A DNA stretch of 64,000 nucleotides from Bacillota bacterium (GCA_023393125.1 JAEWMQ010000024.1:62001-126000), one strand, 5' to 3'. Shown: positions 53,998 through 63,606, counted from the stretch's first letter. The notes: generated by a model from the letters alone, not told the origin. Numbers and translations: made by a program.

Positions 53998-54041
53998 AAA
54001 ACCACGTAGAGAAATATAACTCTAGACTACGTGGTTTTTTG
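53998..54041 (+). terminator. Intrinsic terminator after thiN
   Basis: AAACCACGTAG pairs with CTACGTGGTTT around a loop that itself has AGAG/CTCT, followed by a T-run. Confidence 0.9.
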
Positions 54042-54091
54042 TGTGCAAAAGTTATATTACAATGAATAGATTTGAAAAATAAGATAAAAAT

Positions 54092-54122
54092 AAAAGCGAC
54101 TACCATATGGTAATCGCTTTAT
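54092..54122 (-). terminator. Intrinsic terminator of rpmB
   Basis: AAAGCGA-TACC pairs with GGTA-TCGCTTT, with one mismatch and an ATAT loop; it lies 18 bases beyond the rpmB stop on the reverse strand. Confidence 0.75.
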
Positions 54123-54139
54123 TTATAGCAAGCTTATAA

Positions 54140-54325
54140 CTACGCACGTGCTACTAAGTTTGAACGTAAGCAACGTGTACAAACATTCATAGTTTTAACA
54201 GCTCCGTTTTGGTTAACTCTAACTTTTCTAACATTAGATTTCCACATTTTGTTAGATCTTCTATGAGAGTGGCTCACTTTAATACCAAAATGTACATCTT
54301 TTGAACAAATTTCGCATTTTGCCAA
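54140..54325 (-). CDS. rpmB: 50S ribosomal protein L28
   Basis: A 61-residue L28. MAKCEICSKDVHFGIKVSHSHRRSNKMWKPN-type sequence with CEIC and a downstream CTRC pair gives the four-cysteine zinc version. The start is TTG at 54325: AAGGAGG lies eight bases upstream and the resulting Met-Ala-Lys-Cys matches the family. A GTG nine bases earlier falls inside the Shine-Dalgarno. The gene is single and on the reverse strand between thiN and the Asp23 gene, as in Bacillus. Confidence 0.95.
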   Translation of the reverse strand: MAKCEICSKDVHFGIKVSHSHRRSNKMWKSNVRKVRVNQNGAVKTMNVCTRCLRSNLVARA

Positions 54326-54466
54326 TTTGAACACCTCCTTGTTTTAAATCCGTGACATAACAAGGCTTATTTTAACAGATAATAGGACACATTGCAAGTA
54401 GTAGGACGTTTAATTTTTTGGAAAAATTCATTTTACGATGATTTGGATGTATAAAGGCTTTTTTAT

Positions 54467-54495
54467 TTGACAATGATGTGATATAATGATAAAAA
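54467..54495 (+). promoter_or_regulatory. Candidate promoter for the Asp23-DAK2 genes
   Basis: A consensus TTGACA, 17 bases and TAAAAA preceded by TGA (extended -10). A TATAAT at 54482-54487 is only nine bases from the -35 and cannot pair with it. Confidence 0.5.
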
Positions 54496-54542
54496 ATTTA
54501 ATTAAATTGAAATGAGTATGGACTAGATGAGGAGGTCTATTT

Positions 54543-54902
54543 ATGCCAAGTAATTTTTCAAATGAATATGGTCATATAATTATTAACGAAGAAGTTATTG
54601 CACAAATCAGTGGTGTAACAGCTATGGAGTGTTATGGCGTTGTTGGCATGGCCGCTAGAAACGTAAAGGACGGTATTGTACATTTATTAAAAGGTGAAAG
54701 CCTAACTAGAGGGATAGCCGTACGTTTAAATGAAAATAAAGCCAATATTGACTTTCATGTTATAGTCGAATACGGTACTAAGATTTCTGCTGTAGCAGAT
54801 AACTTAATGAGTACAGTAAAATACAAAGTACAAGATGCACTTGGCATTGAAGTGGAAAGCATTCGTATCTTCATTGAGGGTGTAAGAGTAGATAAAGAAT
54901 AA
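54543..54902 (+). CDS. Asp23/Gls24 family protein (YloU-like)
   Basis: A 119-residue small alpha/beta protein: GHIIINEEVIAQISGVTAMECYGVVGMA near residue 9 and FHVIVEYGTKISAVADNLMSTVKYKV near 77 are Asp23/Gls24 hallmarks. YloU-type proteins are cytosolic and linked to envelope stress and fatty-acid incorporation. GAGGAGG precedes the ATG. It is conserved next to the DAK2-domain gene, probably working with it. Confidence 0.94.
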   Translation: MPSNFSNEYGHIIINEEVIAQISGVTAMECYGVVGMAARNVKDGIVHLLKGESLTRGIAVRLNENKANIDFHVIVEYGTKISAVADNLMSTVKYKVQDALGIEVESIRIFIEGVRVDKE

Positions 54903-54945
54903 TATTTTGTATAACAACCTTGATGGGTTTGAGGAGGCATATAAA

Positions 54946-56595
54946 GTGGAAGTTAGAAAAATAGATGCAGCTCAGCTTCAAGCAATGTTTATTGCAGGAG
55001 CTCAGCTACTAGATGAAAAGAAGCAGATGGTTAATGAAATGAACGTTTTTCCAGTGCCAGATGGTGATACAGGAACGAATATGTCATTAACAATCTTAGC
55101 AGCTGCAAAAGAAGTAGAAGCTGTTTCCAAAGTAGATTACAGCTCTATTGCTAAAGCAGCAGCAACAGGTTCTTTAAGAGGAGCTAGAGGAAATTCAGGT
55201 GTTATTTTATCTCAGCTTATTAGAGGATTTGCAAAAAGCATTACAGAAAGTACAGAAGGTGGAGAAGAGATTGATACCGTAGTACTTGCTAATGCTTTCC
55301 AAAAAGGAGTAGATACTGCTTACAAAGCTGTTATGAAGCCAAAAGAAGGAACAATCTTAACTGTAGCAAGAGAAATTGCTATTAAGGCACTTGAGATGAG
55401 CCTTGAAACAGCAGATATGAATGTATTTATTGAAGGGGTACTTCAACATGGTTATGAGACACTTAATAAAACACCAGATATGCTTCCTGTTTTAAAGGAG
55501 GCTGGTGTAGTAGATGCAGGTGGACAAGGGTTACTATGCATTTTAGAAGGTGCAGCACGTGTTATTATTGAGAACCTTCAAATCGAAATTAAAAAACCAG
55601 CTACTGCGCCAAATGAAGCAGCATTTGCAGCACTCAAAAACTTTAATACAGAGGATATTACCTTTGGTTATTGTACAGAGTTTATTGCAACTAAAAATGT
55701 AGGTGCTAAATACGAAGAAGAAAGCTTTAAAGCTTATCTTGAAAGTATTGGTGATAGTATTGTAGTTGTATCTGATGAAGAATATGTAAAGGTACATGTA
55801 CACACTGATAATCCGGGGCTTGCTCTTCAAAAAGCTCTTGAATTTGGTGCACTTCATAACTTGAAAATAGAGAATATGAGAGAACAACACTCTTCTATTT
55901 TTAATGAAGGAGAAGAGGCTCCTAGTGAACCTAAAAAAGACTTAGGATTTGTTTCTATTGCTGCAGGAAGTGGTATTGCAGAGATAATGAAAAGTTTAGG
56001 TGTTGACCAAGTCATTGAAGGTGGTCAAACTATGAATCCTAGTACAGAGGATATTTTAAAAGCTGTTAAAGCATGTCATGCTGAAAAAGTAGTTGTCTTA
56101 CCTAATAATAAGAATATTATTTTAGCAGCAGAACAAGCAGCGGCTATTGATGAAGAAACAGAAGTTTATGTACTACCAACAACTACTATGCCTCAAGGTA
56201 TTGCAGCTATGATTGCAAAAGATGGTCATGATGGTAATGTTGAGGAGTTAATGGCTGATATGAAGGAAGCTGTAGCTGGTGTACAAACAGCACAAATTAC
56301 CATTGCTGTAAGAGATACAACTTTAGAAGGTGAAAATATCGTAGATGGAGAATACCTCGGTATGTTAGAAGGACGTATTGTGGTACATCACAAAGATTTA
56401 AAAGTAACTTTCAATGAATTGCTTAAGAAAATGAAAGAAGATGCAGAAGTTATTACTATTTACTATGGTGAGGAAATTACAGAAGAGGTGGCTAAAGATT
56501 ATCAAAAAGATGCAGAAGCTATTTTTGAAGATGCAGATGTTGAACTTTACCACGGTAATCAGCCTGTATATTATTTCATGATTTCTGCAGAATAA
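54946..56595 (+). CDS. DAK2 domain fatty acid kinase-like protein (YloV/FakA)
   Basis: A 549-residue protein. The N-terminal DAK2/DhaL domain (about 5-195) has NVFPVPDGDTGTNMSLT (ADP/Mg-binding Asp triad) and GARGNSGVILSQ. A middle domain with HVHTDNPG near residue 290 and a C-terminal EDD/DegV-like domain follow. FakA homologues phosphorylate fatty acids bound by FakB proteins. No FakB/DegV gene is in the window. The start is GTG 54946 with GAGGAGG seven bases upstream; a TTG 39 bases earlier precedes that site and lacks one of its own. Confidence 0.93.
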   Translation: MEVRKIDAAQLQAMFIAGAQLLDEKKQMVNEMNVFPVPDGDTGTNMSLTILAAAKEVEAVSKVDYSSIAKAAATGSLRGARGNSGVILSQLIRGFAKSITESTEGGEEIDTVVLANAFQKGVDTAYKAVMKPKEGTILTVAREIAIKALEMSLETADMNVFIEGVLQHGYETLNKTPDMLPVLKEAGVVDAGGQGLLCILEGAARVIIENLQIEIKKPATAPNEAAFAALKNFNTEDITFGYCTEFIATKNVGAKYEEESFKAYLESIGDSIVVVSDEEYVKVHVHTDNPGLALQKALEFGALHNLKIENMREQHSSIFNEGEEAPSEPKKDLGFVSIAAGSGIAEIMKSLGVDQVIEGGQTMNPSTEDILKAVKACHAEKVVVLPNNKNIILAAEQAAAIDEETEVYVLPTTTMPQGIAAMIAKDGHDGNVEELMADMKEAVAGVQTAQITIAVRDTTLEGENIVDGEYLGMLEGRIVVHHKDLKVTFNELLKKMKEDAEVITIYYGEEITEEVAKDYQKDAEAIFEDADVELYHGNQPVYYFMISAE

Positions 56596-56607
56596 GCATA
56601 AACTAAT

Positions 56608-56645
56608 AGGCAATTCCATACAATGCGTGTGGATTGCCTTTTTTA
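56608..56645 (+). terminator. Intrinsic terminator after DAK2 gene
   Basis: AGGCAAT and CCATAC pair with GTGTGG and ATTGCCT with one bulged T, followed by a T-run. It ends about 20 bases before the recG start. Confidence 0.75.
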
Positions 56646-56665
56646 TGTGGAAAGGAGGAGGAAAT

Positions 56666-58729
56666 ATGCTTCTAAGTGATTCTATTGACGAGCTTAAGGG
56701 TGTAGGGGATAAAGTAGGTGAAAAGCTAAGAAAAATAGGTATTTATACTTTAAAAGATATGATAGAGCATTATCCTAGAGAATATGAAGATCGTAGACAG
56801 ATTACACCACTTGCAGCATGTGAACTAGATGAGCCACAAAATGTATTAGTAACTGTATGCAGTAAGCCTCAGATTGCAAAAAAAGGGAATAAAATTATAG
56901 TAAGCTTTAGAGTGAAAGACGAGACAAGTAGTATTATGGTTACTTTTTTTGGACAGGCTTATATGCGTAATAACTTCATTATGGGCGAAAAATATTTACT
57001 TTATGGAAAGATTAAGCATAAATATGGTCAGCTAGAAATGGATTCTCCTGAATATCAGAAGGTAAGTGATCCTTCAAAACTGGGAGAAGTAGCTAAAATC
57101 ACGCCTATTTATCCTACAACACAGAAGTTATCACAAAAAGTGATTAGAAGTTTAATAGAACGCTGTTTAAGTGAGGTTTTACCTGAAGTGGAAGACCCTC
57201 TTCCAGAGCGCATTAGGAAGCAATATCATCTAGTGAGCAAGCAAGAAGCTTTAATGGGAATTCACTTTCCAAAGGACTCAGAGCATTTTTTTGAAGCCAG
57301 AAAGCGTCTTGTATTTGAAGAGCTTTTTATGTTACAACTTTCTTTATATCAACTAAAAGCAGATTTTGCTACTAAACTCATGGGGATTGCTCACTCTGTA
57401 ACATCAGAGTTAAAAGCCTTTATGGCATCTTTACCTTTTGAGCTTACAGGGGCCCAGAAAAGAGTGATGCGTGAAATTGTTAGTGATATGAAAAGTCCTT
57501 ATGCTATGAATCGTTTAGTACAAGGAGATGTAGGCTCAGGAAAAACAGTTATTGCAGCGATTAGTTTGTTTTTAGCTGTTAAAGACGGCTTTCAAGGTGC
57601 ACTTATGGCACCGACTGAAGTATTAGTTGTACAGCATTATGAGTTTATTAAACAAATAATGGAACCGTTTGGTATACAAGTTGGTCTATTAACAGGTTCT
57701 ACTACCGCTAAGCAAAAAAGAGAACTATTAGCTGCTATTAAAACCAATGAAGTTCATATTGTAGTGGGGACCCACGCCCTAATTGAAGATAATGTAGAAA
57801 TTCCTAATTTGGGATTAGTTATTACAGATGAACAACATCGCTTTGGTGTAAGACAACGCTTAAAACTAACAGAAAAAGGACATTTACCAGATGTAATGGT
57901 TATGACTGCTACACCGATTCCTAGGACTTTAGCGCTTATTTTATATGGAGACATGGATATTTCTATTATTGATGAACTGCCACCAGGTAGACAACCTATT
58001 CGGACAAATGCAGTAGATTCAGCTTATCATCCACGTATTTACCGATTTATAGAAAAGCAAATTCAGGAAGGCAGACAGTGTTATATTATTTGTCCTATGG
58101 TAGAGGAAAGTGAAAAGACGAGTGAACTTAAAAATGTAATTGAGTACACCGAGTATTTAAAAACACAAGAATTTCCTCATATTCCTATAGCTTATTTACA
58201 TGGTAAGATGAAGCCAAAGGAAAAGAATGAGATTATGGCACAGTTTGCGAGAGCAGAAACTAAGATTTTGGTGTCTACTACTGTTATTGAAGTAGGTGTG
58301 AATGTACCCAATGCAACAATTATTTTAATTGAAAATGCAGAACGTTTTGGACTTGCCCAATTGCATCAATTAAGGGGACGAGTAGGACGTGGAAAGCATC
58401 AATCTTATTGCGTGTTAGTAAGTGATTCAAAAAACAAAGTAACTAAAAAAAGGTTGAAAATCATGGAAGAGAGTACAGATGGTTTTGTTATAGCGGAAAC
58501 AGACCTTAAATTAAGGGGGCCAGGAGAATTTTTTGGAACAAAGCAACATGGCCTTCCAGAAATGAAGATTGCCAATCTTTATACGGATGCTAAAGTTTTA
58601 GGTGAGGTACAAGGTTGTGTGAAAAACCTGTTAGCAATGGATCCAGACTTAGGAGAGTCGCAGAATAATCAGTTACTTCAAGAGATTCAAGCAAGATTAA
58701 ATGAGCAATCACTGCATAATGCTTTATAA
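56666..58729 (+). CDS. recG: ATP-dependent DNA helicase RecG
   Basis: A 687-residue fork-reversal helicase. N-terminal wedge/OB domain (about 55-150); Walker A QGDVGSGKTVIA near residue 290; Ia APTEVL; DEQH box (TDEQHRFGVRQR) near 390; TATPIPRT near 418; VGVNVPNAT near 540; QLRGRVGRG near 570; and the TRG motif region LKLRGPGEFFGTKQ. ATG 56666 is preferred, since AAAGGAGGAGG lies upstream; an earlier in-frame ATG overlaps the terminator stem. Confidence 0.96.
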   Translation: MLLSDSIDELKGVGDKVGEKLRKIGIYTLKDMIEHYPREYEDRRQITPLAACELDEPQNVLVTVCSKPQIAKKGNKIIVSFRVKDETSSIMVTFFGQAYMRNNFIMGEKYLLYGKIKHKYGQLEMDSPEYQKVSDPSKLGEVAKITPIYPTTQKLSQKVIRSLIERCLSEVLPEVEDPLPERIRKQYHLVSKQEALMGIHFPKDSEHFFEARKRLVFEELFMLQLSLYQLKADFATKLMGIAHSVTSELKAFMASLPFELTGAQKRVMREIVSDMKSPYAMNRLVQGDVGSGKTVIAAISLFLAVKDGFQGALMAPTEVLVVQHYEFIKQIMEPFGIQVGLLTGSTTAKQKRELLAAIKTNEVHIVVGTHALIEDNVEIPNLGLVITDEQHRFGVRQRLKLTEKGHLPDVMVMTATPIPRTLALILYGDMDISIIDELPPGRQPIRTNAVDSAYHPRIYRFIEKQIQEGRQCYIICPMVEESEKTSELKNVIEYTEYLKTQEFPHIPIAYLHGKMKPKEKNEIMAQFARAETKILVSTTVIEVGVNVPNATIILIENAERFGLAQLHQLRGRVGRGKHQSYCVLVSDSKNKVTKKRLKIMEESTDGFVIAETDLKLRGPGEFFGTKQHGLPEMKIANLYTDAKVLGEVQGCVKNLLAMDPDLGESQNNQLLQEIQARLNEQSLHNAL

Positions 58730-58734
58730 TTGAA

Positions 58735-58920
58735 GAGCAATGAAGAATGAAGAATGAATAGTGAAGAATTGAAGAGCAGTGAAGAATTAAGAATGAATCA
58801 TTAGAATGACTAATGAAAAATTTAAACTTAAAAATAATAAGCACTAATCCTGAGAAATGTTTTAATTAACAATTCTTCATTCTTCATTCTTAATTAATAA
58901 TTATTAATTATTAATTGCCT
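58735..58920. repeat. MITE-like or low-complexity inverted repeat
   Basis: The 209-base gap between recG and rsmD starts with several GAAGAATGAAGAAT units. It ends with the complementary ATTCTTCATTCTTCATTCTT, followed by AATTAATAATTATTAATTATTAATT. The outer arms match over about 22 bases with a 7-base interruption, so the segment could form a long hairpin. It holds no plausible gene. It looks like a small non-autonomous repeat that should recur elsewhere in the genome. Confidence 0.55.
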
Positions 58921-58938
58921 TAAAAAGGAGGATAAATT

Positions 58939-59493
58939 GTGAGAGTAATAAGTGGGCGTTGTAGAGGGACGCATCTTGAAGCACCAGAGGGAATGAATAC
59001 AAGACCTACAACAGATAGAATTAAAGAAACTTTATTTAATATGATTGCTTTTGATATACCAGAGAGTGAATTCTTAGATTTATTTAGTGGTAGCGGTGCC
59101 ATGGCCATAGAGGCTTTGAGTCGAGGGGGTAAACGTGCTGTTCTTGTAGAAAAAGATAACAAAGCGCTAGCTTGTATTGAGCGTAATTTAGAAAAAACAC
59201 GTTTAAAGGCGGAAACTAAAATATTAGCTTGTGATGTATTTGAAGCGCTTAGGAGATTAAAGGGAGAACAGTTTGACATTATTTTCATGGACCCACCTTA
59301 TGCACTAGAAAATATAGATGATATTCTTGAAATATTAGCTAAAAATAGCGTTTTAAAGGAAGATGGCTACATTATTCTCGAAAGAAGTACAAAGACTATT
59401 GTAAAGTTACCTCAAAATTTGGTATTATGGAAAGAAAAGCAGTATAAAACAACAACACTTAGTTTTATAAGAAGGGATATAGGCAGTGAATAG
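58939..59493 (+). CDS. rsmD: 16S rRNA (guanine-966-N2)-methyltransferase RsmD
   Basis: A 184-residue methyltransferase: MRVISGRCRGTHLEAPEGMNTRPTTDR-type N-terminus, SAM motif I LDLFSGSGAMAIEALSRG near residue 46 and catalytic MDPPYA near 114. It methylates G966 of 16S rRNA. The start is GTG, with AAAGGAGG upstream. It overlaps coaD by 8 bases, the usual pairing in Firmicutes. Confidence 0.96.
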   Translation: MRVISGRCRGTHLEAPEGMNTRPTTDRIKETLFNMIAFDIPESEFLDLFSGSGAMAIEALSRGGKRAVLVEKDNKALACIERNLEKTRLKAETKILACDVFEALRRLKGEQFDIIFMDPPYALENIDDILEILAKNSVLKEDGYIILERSTKTIVKLPQNLVLWKEKQYKTTTLSFIRRDIGSE

Positions 59494-59974
59494 AGGGATT
59501 TATCCAGGAAGTTTTGATCCAATGACCAATGGACATCTAGATATTATTACAAGAGCAGCTAAAATAGTAGATGAATTAATTGTAGCAGTACTCCTTAATC
59601 CTAAGAAGGGAGCAGGATTATTGCCTATTGAAGAACGAATAGCTGTTATGAAAGAAGCGACTAAACATTTAGACAACGTAAAAATTGATAGTTTTTCAGG
59701 TTTATTAGTAGATTTTGCTCATCAAAAACAAGCGAGAGTGATTATTAGGGGACTTCGTAATGGGTCAGATTTTGAGCAAGAGATGAATATGGCACAAATT
59801 AATAGGAGTTTATTAACGGGGTTAGAAACAGTTTTTTTAATGACAGCACCAGAGCATGCCTATATGAGTTCGACTGCTGTAAGAGAAATTGTTTGTTTTG
59901 GCGGTGAATACGAAGCCTTTGTACCAGCAGCTGTAGCCAATAAGTTAAAAATAAATAAGATAAGGGGTAGATAA
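59486..59974 (+). CDS. coaD: Pantetheine-phosphate adenylyltransferase
   Basis: A 162-residue nucleotidyltransferase making dephospho-CoA, the penultimate CoA step. YPGSFDPMTNGHLDII carries the TNGHxD-type (HxGH-like) motif, with RGLRNGSDFEQE near residue 88 and EHAYMSSTAVRE near 123 (ISSS-like). The GTG start lies inside the rsmD end. Of the CoA pathway only this gene is in the window. Confidence 0.97.
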   Translation: MNRGIYPGSFDPMTNGHLDIITRAAKIVDELIVAVLLNPKKGAGLLPIEERIAVMKEATKHLDNVKIDSFSGLLVDFAHQKQARVIIRGLRNGSDFEQEMNMAQINRSLLTGLETVFLMTAPEHAYMSSTAVREIVCFGGEYEAFVPAAVANKLKINKIRGR

Positions 59975-59975
59975 A

Positions 59976-60518
59976 GTGGAAAATGCAAGATGTGGTGAAA
60001 TCGCACTTTTATTAGACCAACTAGAAGACTTAATTGATGAAGGCAAAACCAGCTTTTTATCTGGAAAGATTTCCATTGATAAGGAGGCTATGATTGAGCT
60101 AGTAAGAGATATTAGGTTAAAACTGCCTACTGAAGTACAACAATCTGTATGGATTGTAGAAGAAAGAAATAAAATTCTATCAGAAGCACAAAAAGAAGCA
60201 CGTCTGATAGTAGAAGAAGCCAGGGAGCAAGCTCAATCTATGATTGAGAAAAATGAGATTACTCAGTTTGCAAGAGAACGTGCAGCTTGTATCCTAGAAA
60301 CTGCAAAAGAGGATGCAAAGCAAATTCACAAAGGATCTATAGAATATGCACAAGACACTTGCCGTGATATGGAACAACATCTTAAAAATACTTTAGAAGC
60401 CATTCATGATGAAGTACAAACCTTTGAAGGCTATATCACAGATATGCTTCGTCAAGTCTATGATAATAGGCAAGAGCTTAAAGAGATGGGTATTCAATTA
60501 GATAAAGAAGCAGAATAA
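59976..60518 (+). CDS. Coiled-coil protein of unknown function
   Basis: A 180-residue, highly charged, almost wholly helical protein. Residues about 65-165 form a heptad-rich region with repeated EAQKEARLIVEEAREQAQ-like Ala/Glu/Lys stretches, resembling DivIVA or F-ATPase b-subunit rods; no catalytic motif. The GTG start is one base after the coaD stop, so the gene is coupled to coaD. Proteins of this type are common next to coaD in Clostridia but I know no function. A terminator follows. Confidence 0.8.
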   Translation: MENARCGEIALLLDQLEDLIDEGKTSFLSGKISIDKEAMIELVRDIRLKLPTEVQQSVWIVEERNKILSEAQKEARLIVEEAREQAQSMIEKNEITQFARERAACILETAKEDAKQIHKGSIEYAQDTCRDMEQHLKNTLEAIHDEVQTFEGYITDMLRQVYDNRQELKEMGIQLDKEAE

Positions 60519-60534
60519 TTAAATGGAAGTATTA

Positions 60535-60570
60535 AAAATAACACTTGGAGTGTTATTTTTTTTTGATTTC
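60535..60570 (+). terminator. Intrinsic terminator after the coaD operon
   Basis: AAAATAACACT pairs with AGTGTTATTTT around a TGG loop, followed by a long T-run. Confidence 0.9.
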
Positions 60571-60618
60571 ATCACATAATAATAAAATAGGGATTGATAA
60601 GAAGATAGACTTTGTACA

Positions 60619-60647
60619 TAGACAAATGGAAAACAAATGCCTATAAT
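60619..60647 (+). promoter_or_regulatory. Candidate sigma-A promoter for the M16 protease gene
   Basis: TAGACA, 17 bases, TATAAT, about 49 bases before the GTG start. Confidence 0.55.
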
Positions 60648-60695
60648 AAAAGTATTGACAATATCAACCAATTACAATTATAAGGAGGGGAAGCT

Positions 60696-63599
60696 GTGGC
60701 TGATCCAATTAAAGGATATTTATTACAACAATCAGAATATATTAAGGAAATCGATAGTGAAGCAGATATTTATATACATGAAGGTACTAAGGCAAAGGTG
60801 TTACTTATTGCCAACAAAGACCCACATAAAAGTTTTTGTATAGGTTTTCGTACACCCCCAAAGGATAGCACTGGAGTGCCTCATATCATTGAGCATTCTG
60901 TATTATGTGGTTCTAGAAAGTATCCATTAAAAGATCCTTTTGTAGAACTAGCAAAGGGGTCTTTAAATACGTACTTAAACGCAATGACTTATCCTGATAA
61001 AACACTTTATCCTATTTCAAGTCAAAATGATAAAGACTTTCACAACCTCATGGATGTTTATTTAGATGCCGTATTCTTTCCTAACATTTATAAGCAAAAA
61101 GAAATTCTCATGCAAGAAGGTTGGCGTTATCACATTGAGGATGCAAAGGCACCTATTGAGTATAAGGGAGTTGTTTATAATGAGATGAAGGGTGCTTTCT
61201 CATCTCCTGAGGAAATCGGATTTAGATTAATTAAAGAAACACTATTTCCAAATACCACTTATGCTCATGAGTCAGGTGGTGCACCAGCATCTATTCCAGA
61301 TTTAAGTTACGAGGCTTTCATAGATTTTCACAAATCATATTATCATCCATCTAATAGTTACATTTGTTTATATGGAGATATGGATCCTAAGAAAACACTA
61401 GAGTATATTGACGAGGAATATTTATCAAAATTTAACTATATGGATATTGATAGTGATATAGCGAGTGAGTCAGCTTTTAAAGAAGTAATTACTAAGACAA
61501 GTTATTACTCTGCAACACCAGACAAAGAGAATGGTTTATTTTTATCATATAACTTTGTAGTAGGAGAAGTAGGTAATCGTCAATTGATGTTAGCAATGTC
61601 TATTTTAGAATACGTCCTTCTAGATACACCTGCTTCACCACTTAAAAAAGCACTTATTACAGAGGGGATTGGAGAGGATGTCTATGGTGCTTTTCAAACC
61701 CATTTAAAACAACCAGTCTTTACGATTGTAGGTAAAAATGTAGTTCCAGAGAAAAAACAACGTTTTTACGAGGTCATTCATGAAGTATTAGAGGATTTAG
61801 TGAAAAATGGAATACCTGAGCATTTATTAAAAGGTGCTTTGCAAGTTAAAGAGTTTGAACTTAGAGAAGGCGACTCAAGTGGTTATTCAAAAGGGTTATT
61901 TTATAGTTTAGCTGCTATGAAAAGTTGGATTTATGATGCTTCTCCTTTTGTTTACTTAAAGTATGAAGAAGAATTAACATCTTTAAAATCTAATTTGACA
62001 AATGGCTACTATGAAGGGCTTATCAAGCAGTATATCTTAAATAACAAGCATTGTGCTAAAGTAGAATTATACCCTAAAGTTGGGTTAGAGAAAGAGATAG
62101 AGGATGCAGTTACAGAAAAGCTAGCTGCCTATAAAGCACAGCTTAGTGAAAAAGAACTTCAAGCATTGATAGAAGAAACACAGCGTTTTAATGCTTTTCA
62201 AGCTACGCCAGATGAAGAAGGTGCGGCGGAGTGTATTCCACTTTTAAAAAGAGAAGATTTAAGGCGTCAAGCTAAGTATCCCCAATATATCGTGAGAAAA
62301 GAAGAAGAAACAGAATATATTATAACACCTGTATTTACCAATAAGATTGCTTATGTGAATTGGCATATCAATTTACTTGGTATAGAAGATAAGCATATGC
62401 CTTATTTAGGCATGATTGTAGGCATGCTAGGAAAATTAGATACTAAACATTATACCTATGAAGCACTATCTAGTCATATTGATGAGCATATTGGTAGTAT
62501 GTCTTATCATATTCAAGCATTAAATGATGCAACTCAAAGAGAAACTTATCTTCCTACGTTTCTCATTCAGTCTAAAGCATTAATTAACGAAGTACCTGAG
62601 CAAGTACGTATGATGTGTGAAATATTACAAAACACGATATTTGATAATGGAGATCGTTTGTTAGAAATTATACGTGAGATGAAGGCTCTTATGGAGTCAG
62701 CCATAAGCAGTGAAGGACATCGTATTGCTTATAGTAGATTACTAGCACATCTCTCAAGTACTGAGCTTTTCGAAGAAAAAACAAAAGGTATTACATTTTA
62801 TCATTTTGTTTGTGACATTGAGAAAAATTGGTCTAGTGTTAAAGAGGATACTATTAGTGCATTAAAAGAAGCCTATAGTTATTTAGCTAATAAAAAACGT
62901 ATTACGGTAGGTTTAACACTTGATGAAGAAGAAGTTGACTCCATTATTCCTATCATTCAAAAACAACTAGATATTTTACCAGAACAAGAGGTAGAACCTC
63001 TCACAATAAAGTTTGAGGTAACAGAAGAAAAAGAAGCTATGATCTATCCAAGTAACGTTAATTATGTAGCCATGGGATATAACTTTAAAGAACAAGGATT
63101 TGACTATCATGGTGGTATGATGATGTTAAAAACAGTTTTATCAATGGATTATTTGTGGAGTAAAGTACGTGTACAAAATGGTGCCTACGGCTGCTTCTGT
63201 GATTTTAGACGTAGTGGGAATATGTTTTTTGTCTCTTATCGTGACCCTAACATTGATCAAACTTTAGAGCTTTACAAACAAATACCAAGTTATTTAGAAT
63301 CACTTCAGCTTTCAGATAGGGAATTATTACAGTATCTAATAGGAACTATTAGTCAGATGGATTTCCCATTTACACCTGCAACTGAAGGAAAGACAGCTCA
63401 AATGTATTATTTAATGGGAATTAAGGAAGAGCAGCTCCAACAAAGTAGAGATGAACTCTTTGCAACAACCAATGAAACGCTAAAACAATTCGCACCTCTT
63501 GTTAAGGCCTGTTTAGAAAAAGAATACTATTGTGTATTTGGTAATGCACAAAGTATAGAAAGTGCAAAAACGAAATTTGAAAATGAAACGAATATCTAA
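60696..63599 (+). CDS. M16C family zinc peptidase (PreP/presequence protease-like)
   Basis: A 967-residue insulinase-superfamily peptidase. The inverted zinc motif HIIEHSVLCGS (HxxEH) lies near residue 66, with the downstream Glu in KGVVYNEMKGAFSSP near 160. Four homologous M16 units in one chain and the M16C-assoc region (about 455-700) match PreP/CymI-type enzymes that degrade short peptides in a closed chamber. No signal peptide, so it is cytosolic. The GTG start has AAGGAGGGG five bases upstream. It appears monocistronic, flanked by terminators. Confidence 0.93.
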   Translation: MADPIKGYLLQQSEYIKEIDSEADIYIHEGTKAKVLLIANKDPHKSFCIGFRTPPKDSTGVPHIIEHSVLCGSRKYPLKDPFVELAKGSLNTYLNAMTYPDKTLYPISSQNDKDFHNLMDVYLDAVFFPNIYKQKEILMQEGWRYHIEDAKAPIEYKGVVYNEMKGAFSSPEEIGFRLIKETLFPNTTYAHESGGAPASIPDLSYEAFIDFHKSYYHPSNSYICLYGDMDPKKTLEYIDEEYLSKFNYMDIDSDIASESAFKEVITKTSYYSATPDKENGLFLSYNFVVGEVGNRQLMLAMSILEYVLLDTPASPLKKALITEGIGEDVYGAFQTHLKQPVFTIVGKNVVPEKKQRFYEVIHEVLEDLVKNGIPEHLLKGALQVKEFELREGDSSGYSKGLFYSLAAMKSWIYDASPFVYLKYEEELTSLKSNLTNGYYEGLIKQYILNNKHCAKVELYPKVGLEKEIEDAVTEKLAAYKAQLSEKELQALIEETQRFNAFQATPDEEGAAECIPLLKREDLRRQAKYPQYIVRKEEETEYIITPVFTNKIAYVNWHINLLGIEDKHMPYLGMIVGMLGKLDTKHYTYEALSSHIDEHIGSMSYHIQALNDATQRETYLPTFLIQSKALINEVPEQVRMMCEILQNTIFDNGDRLLEIIREMKALMESAISSEGHRIAYSRLLAHLSSTELFEEKTKGITFYHFVCDIEKNWSSVKEDTISALKEAYSYLANKKRITVGLTLDEEEVDSIIPIIQKQLDILPEQEVEPLTIKFEVTEEKEAMIYPSNVNYVAMGYNFKEQGFDYHGGMMMLKTVLSMDYLWSKVRVQNGAYGCFCDFRRSGNMFFVSYRDPNIDQTLELYKQIPSYLESLQLSDRELLQYLIGTISQMDFPFTPATEGKTAQMYYLMGIKEEQLQQSRDELFATTNETLKQFAPLVKACLEKEYYCVFGNAQSIESAKTKFENETNI

Positions 63600-63606
63600 T
63601 ATTGAA

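Noticed and set aside
54467..54487. TTGACA with TATAAT as a promoter.
   Set aside because: The spacing is nine bases; the usable -10 for that -35 is the later TAAAAA.
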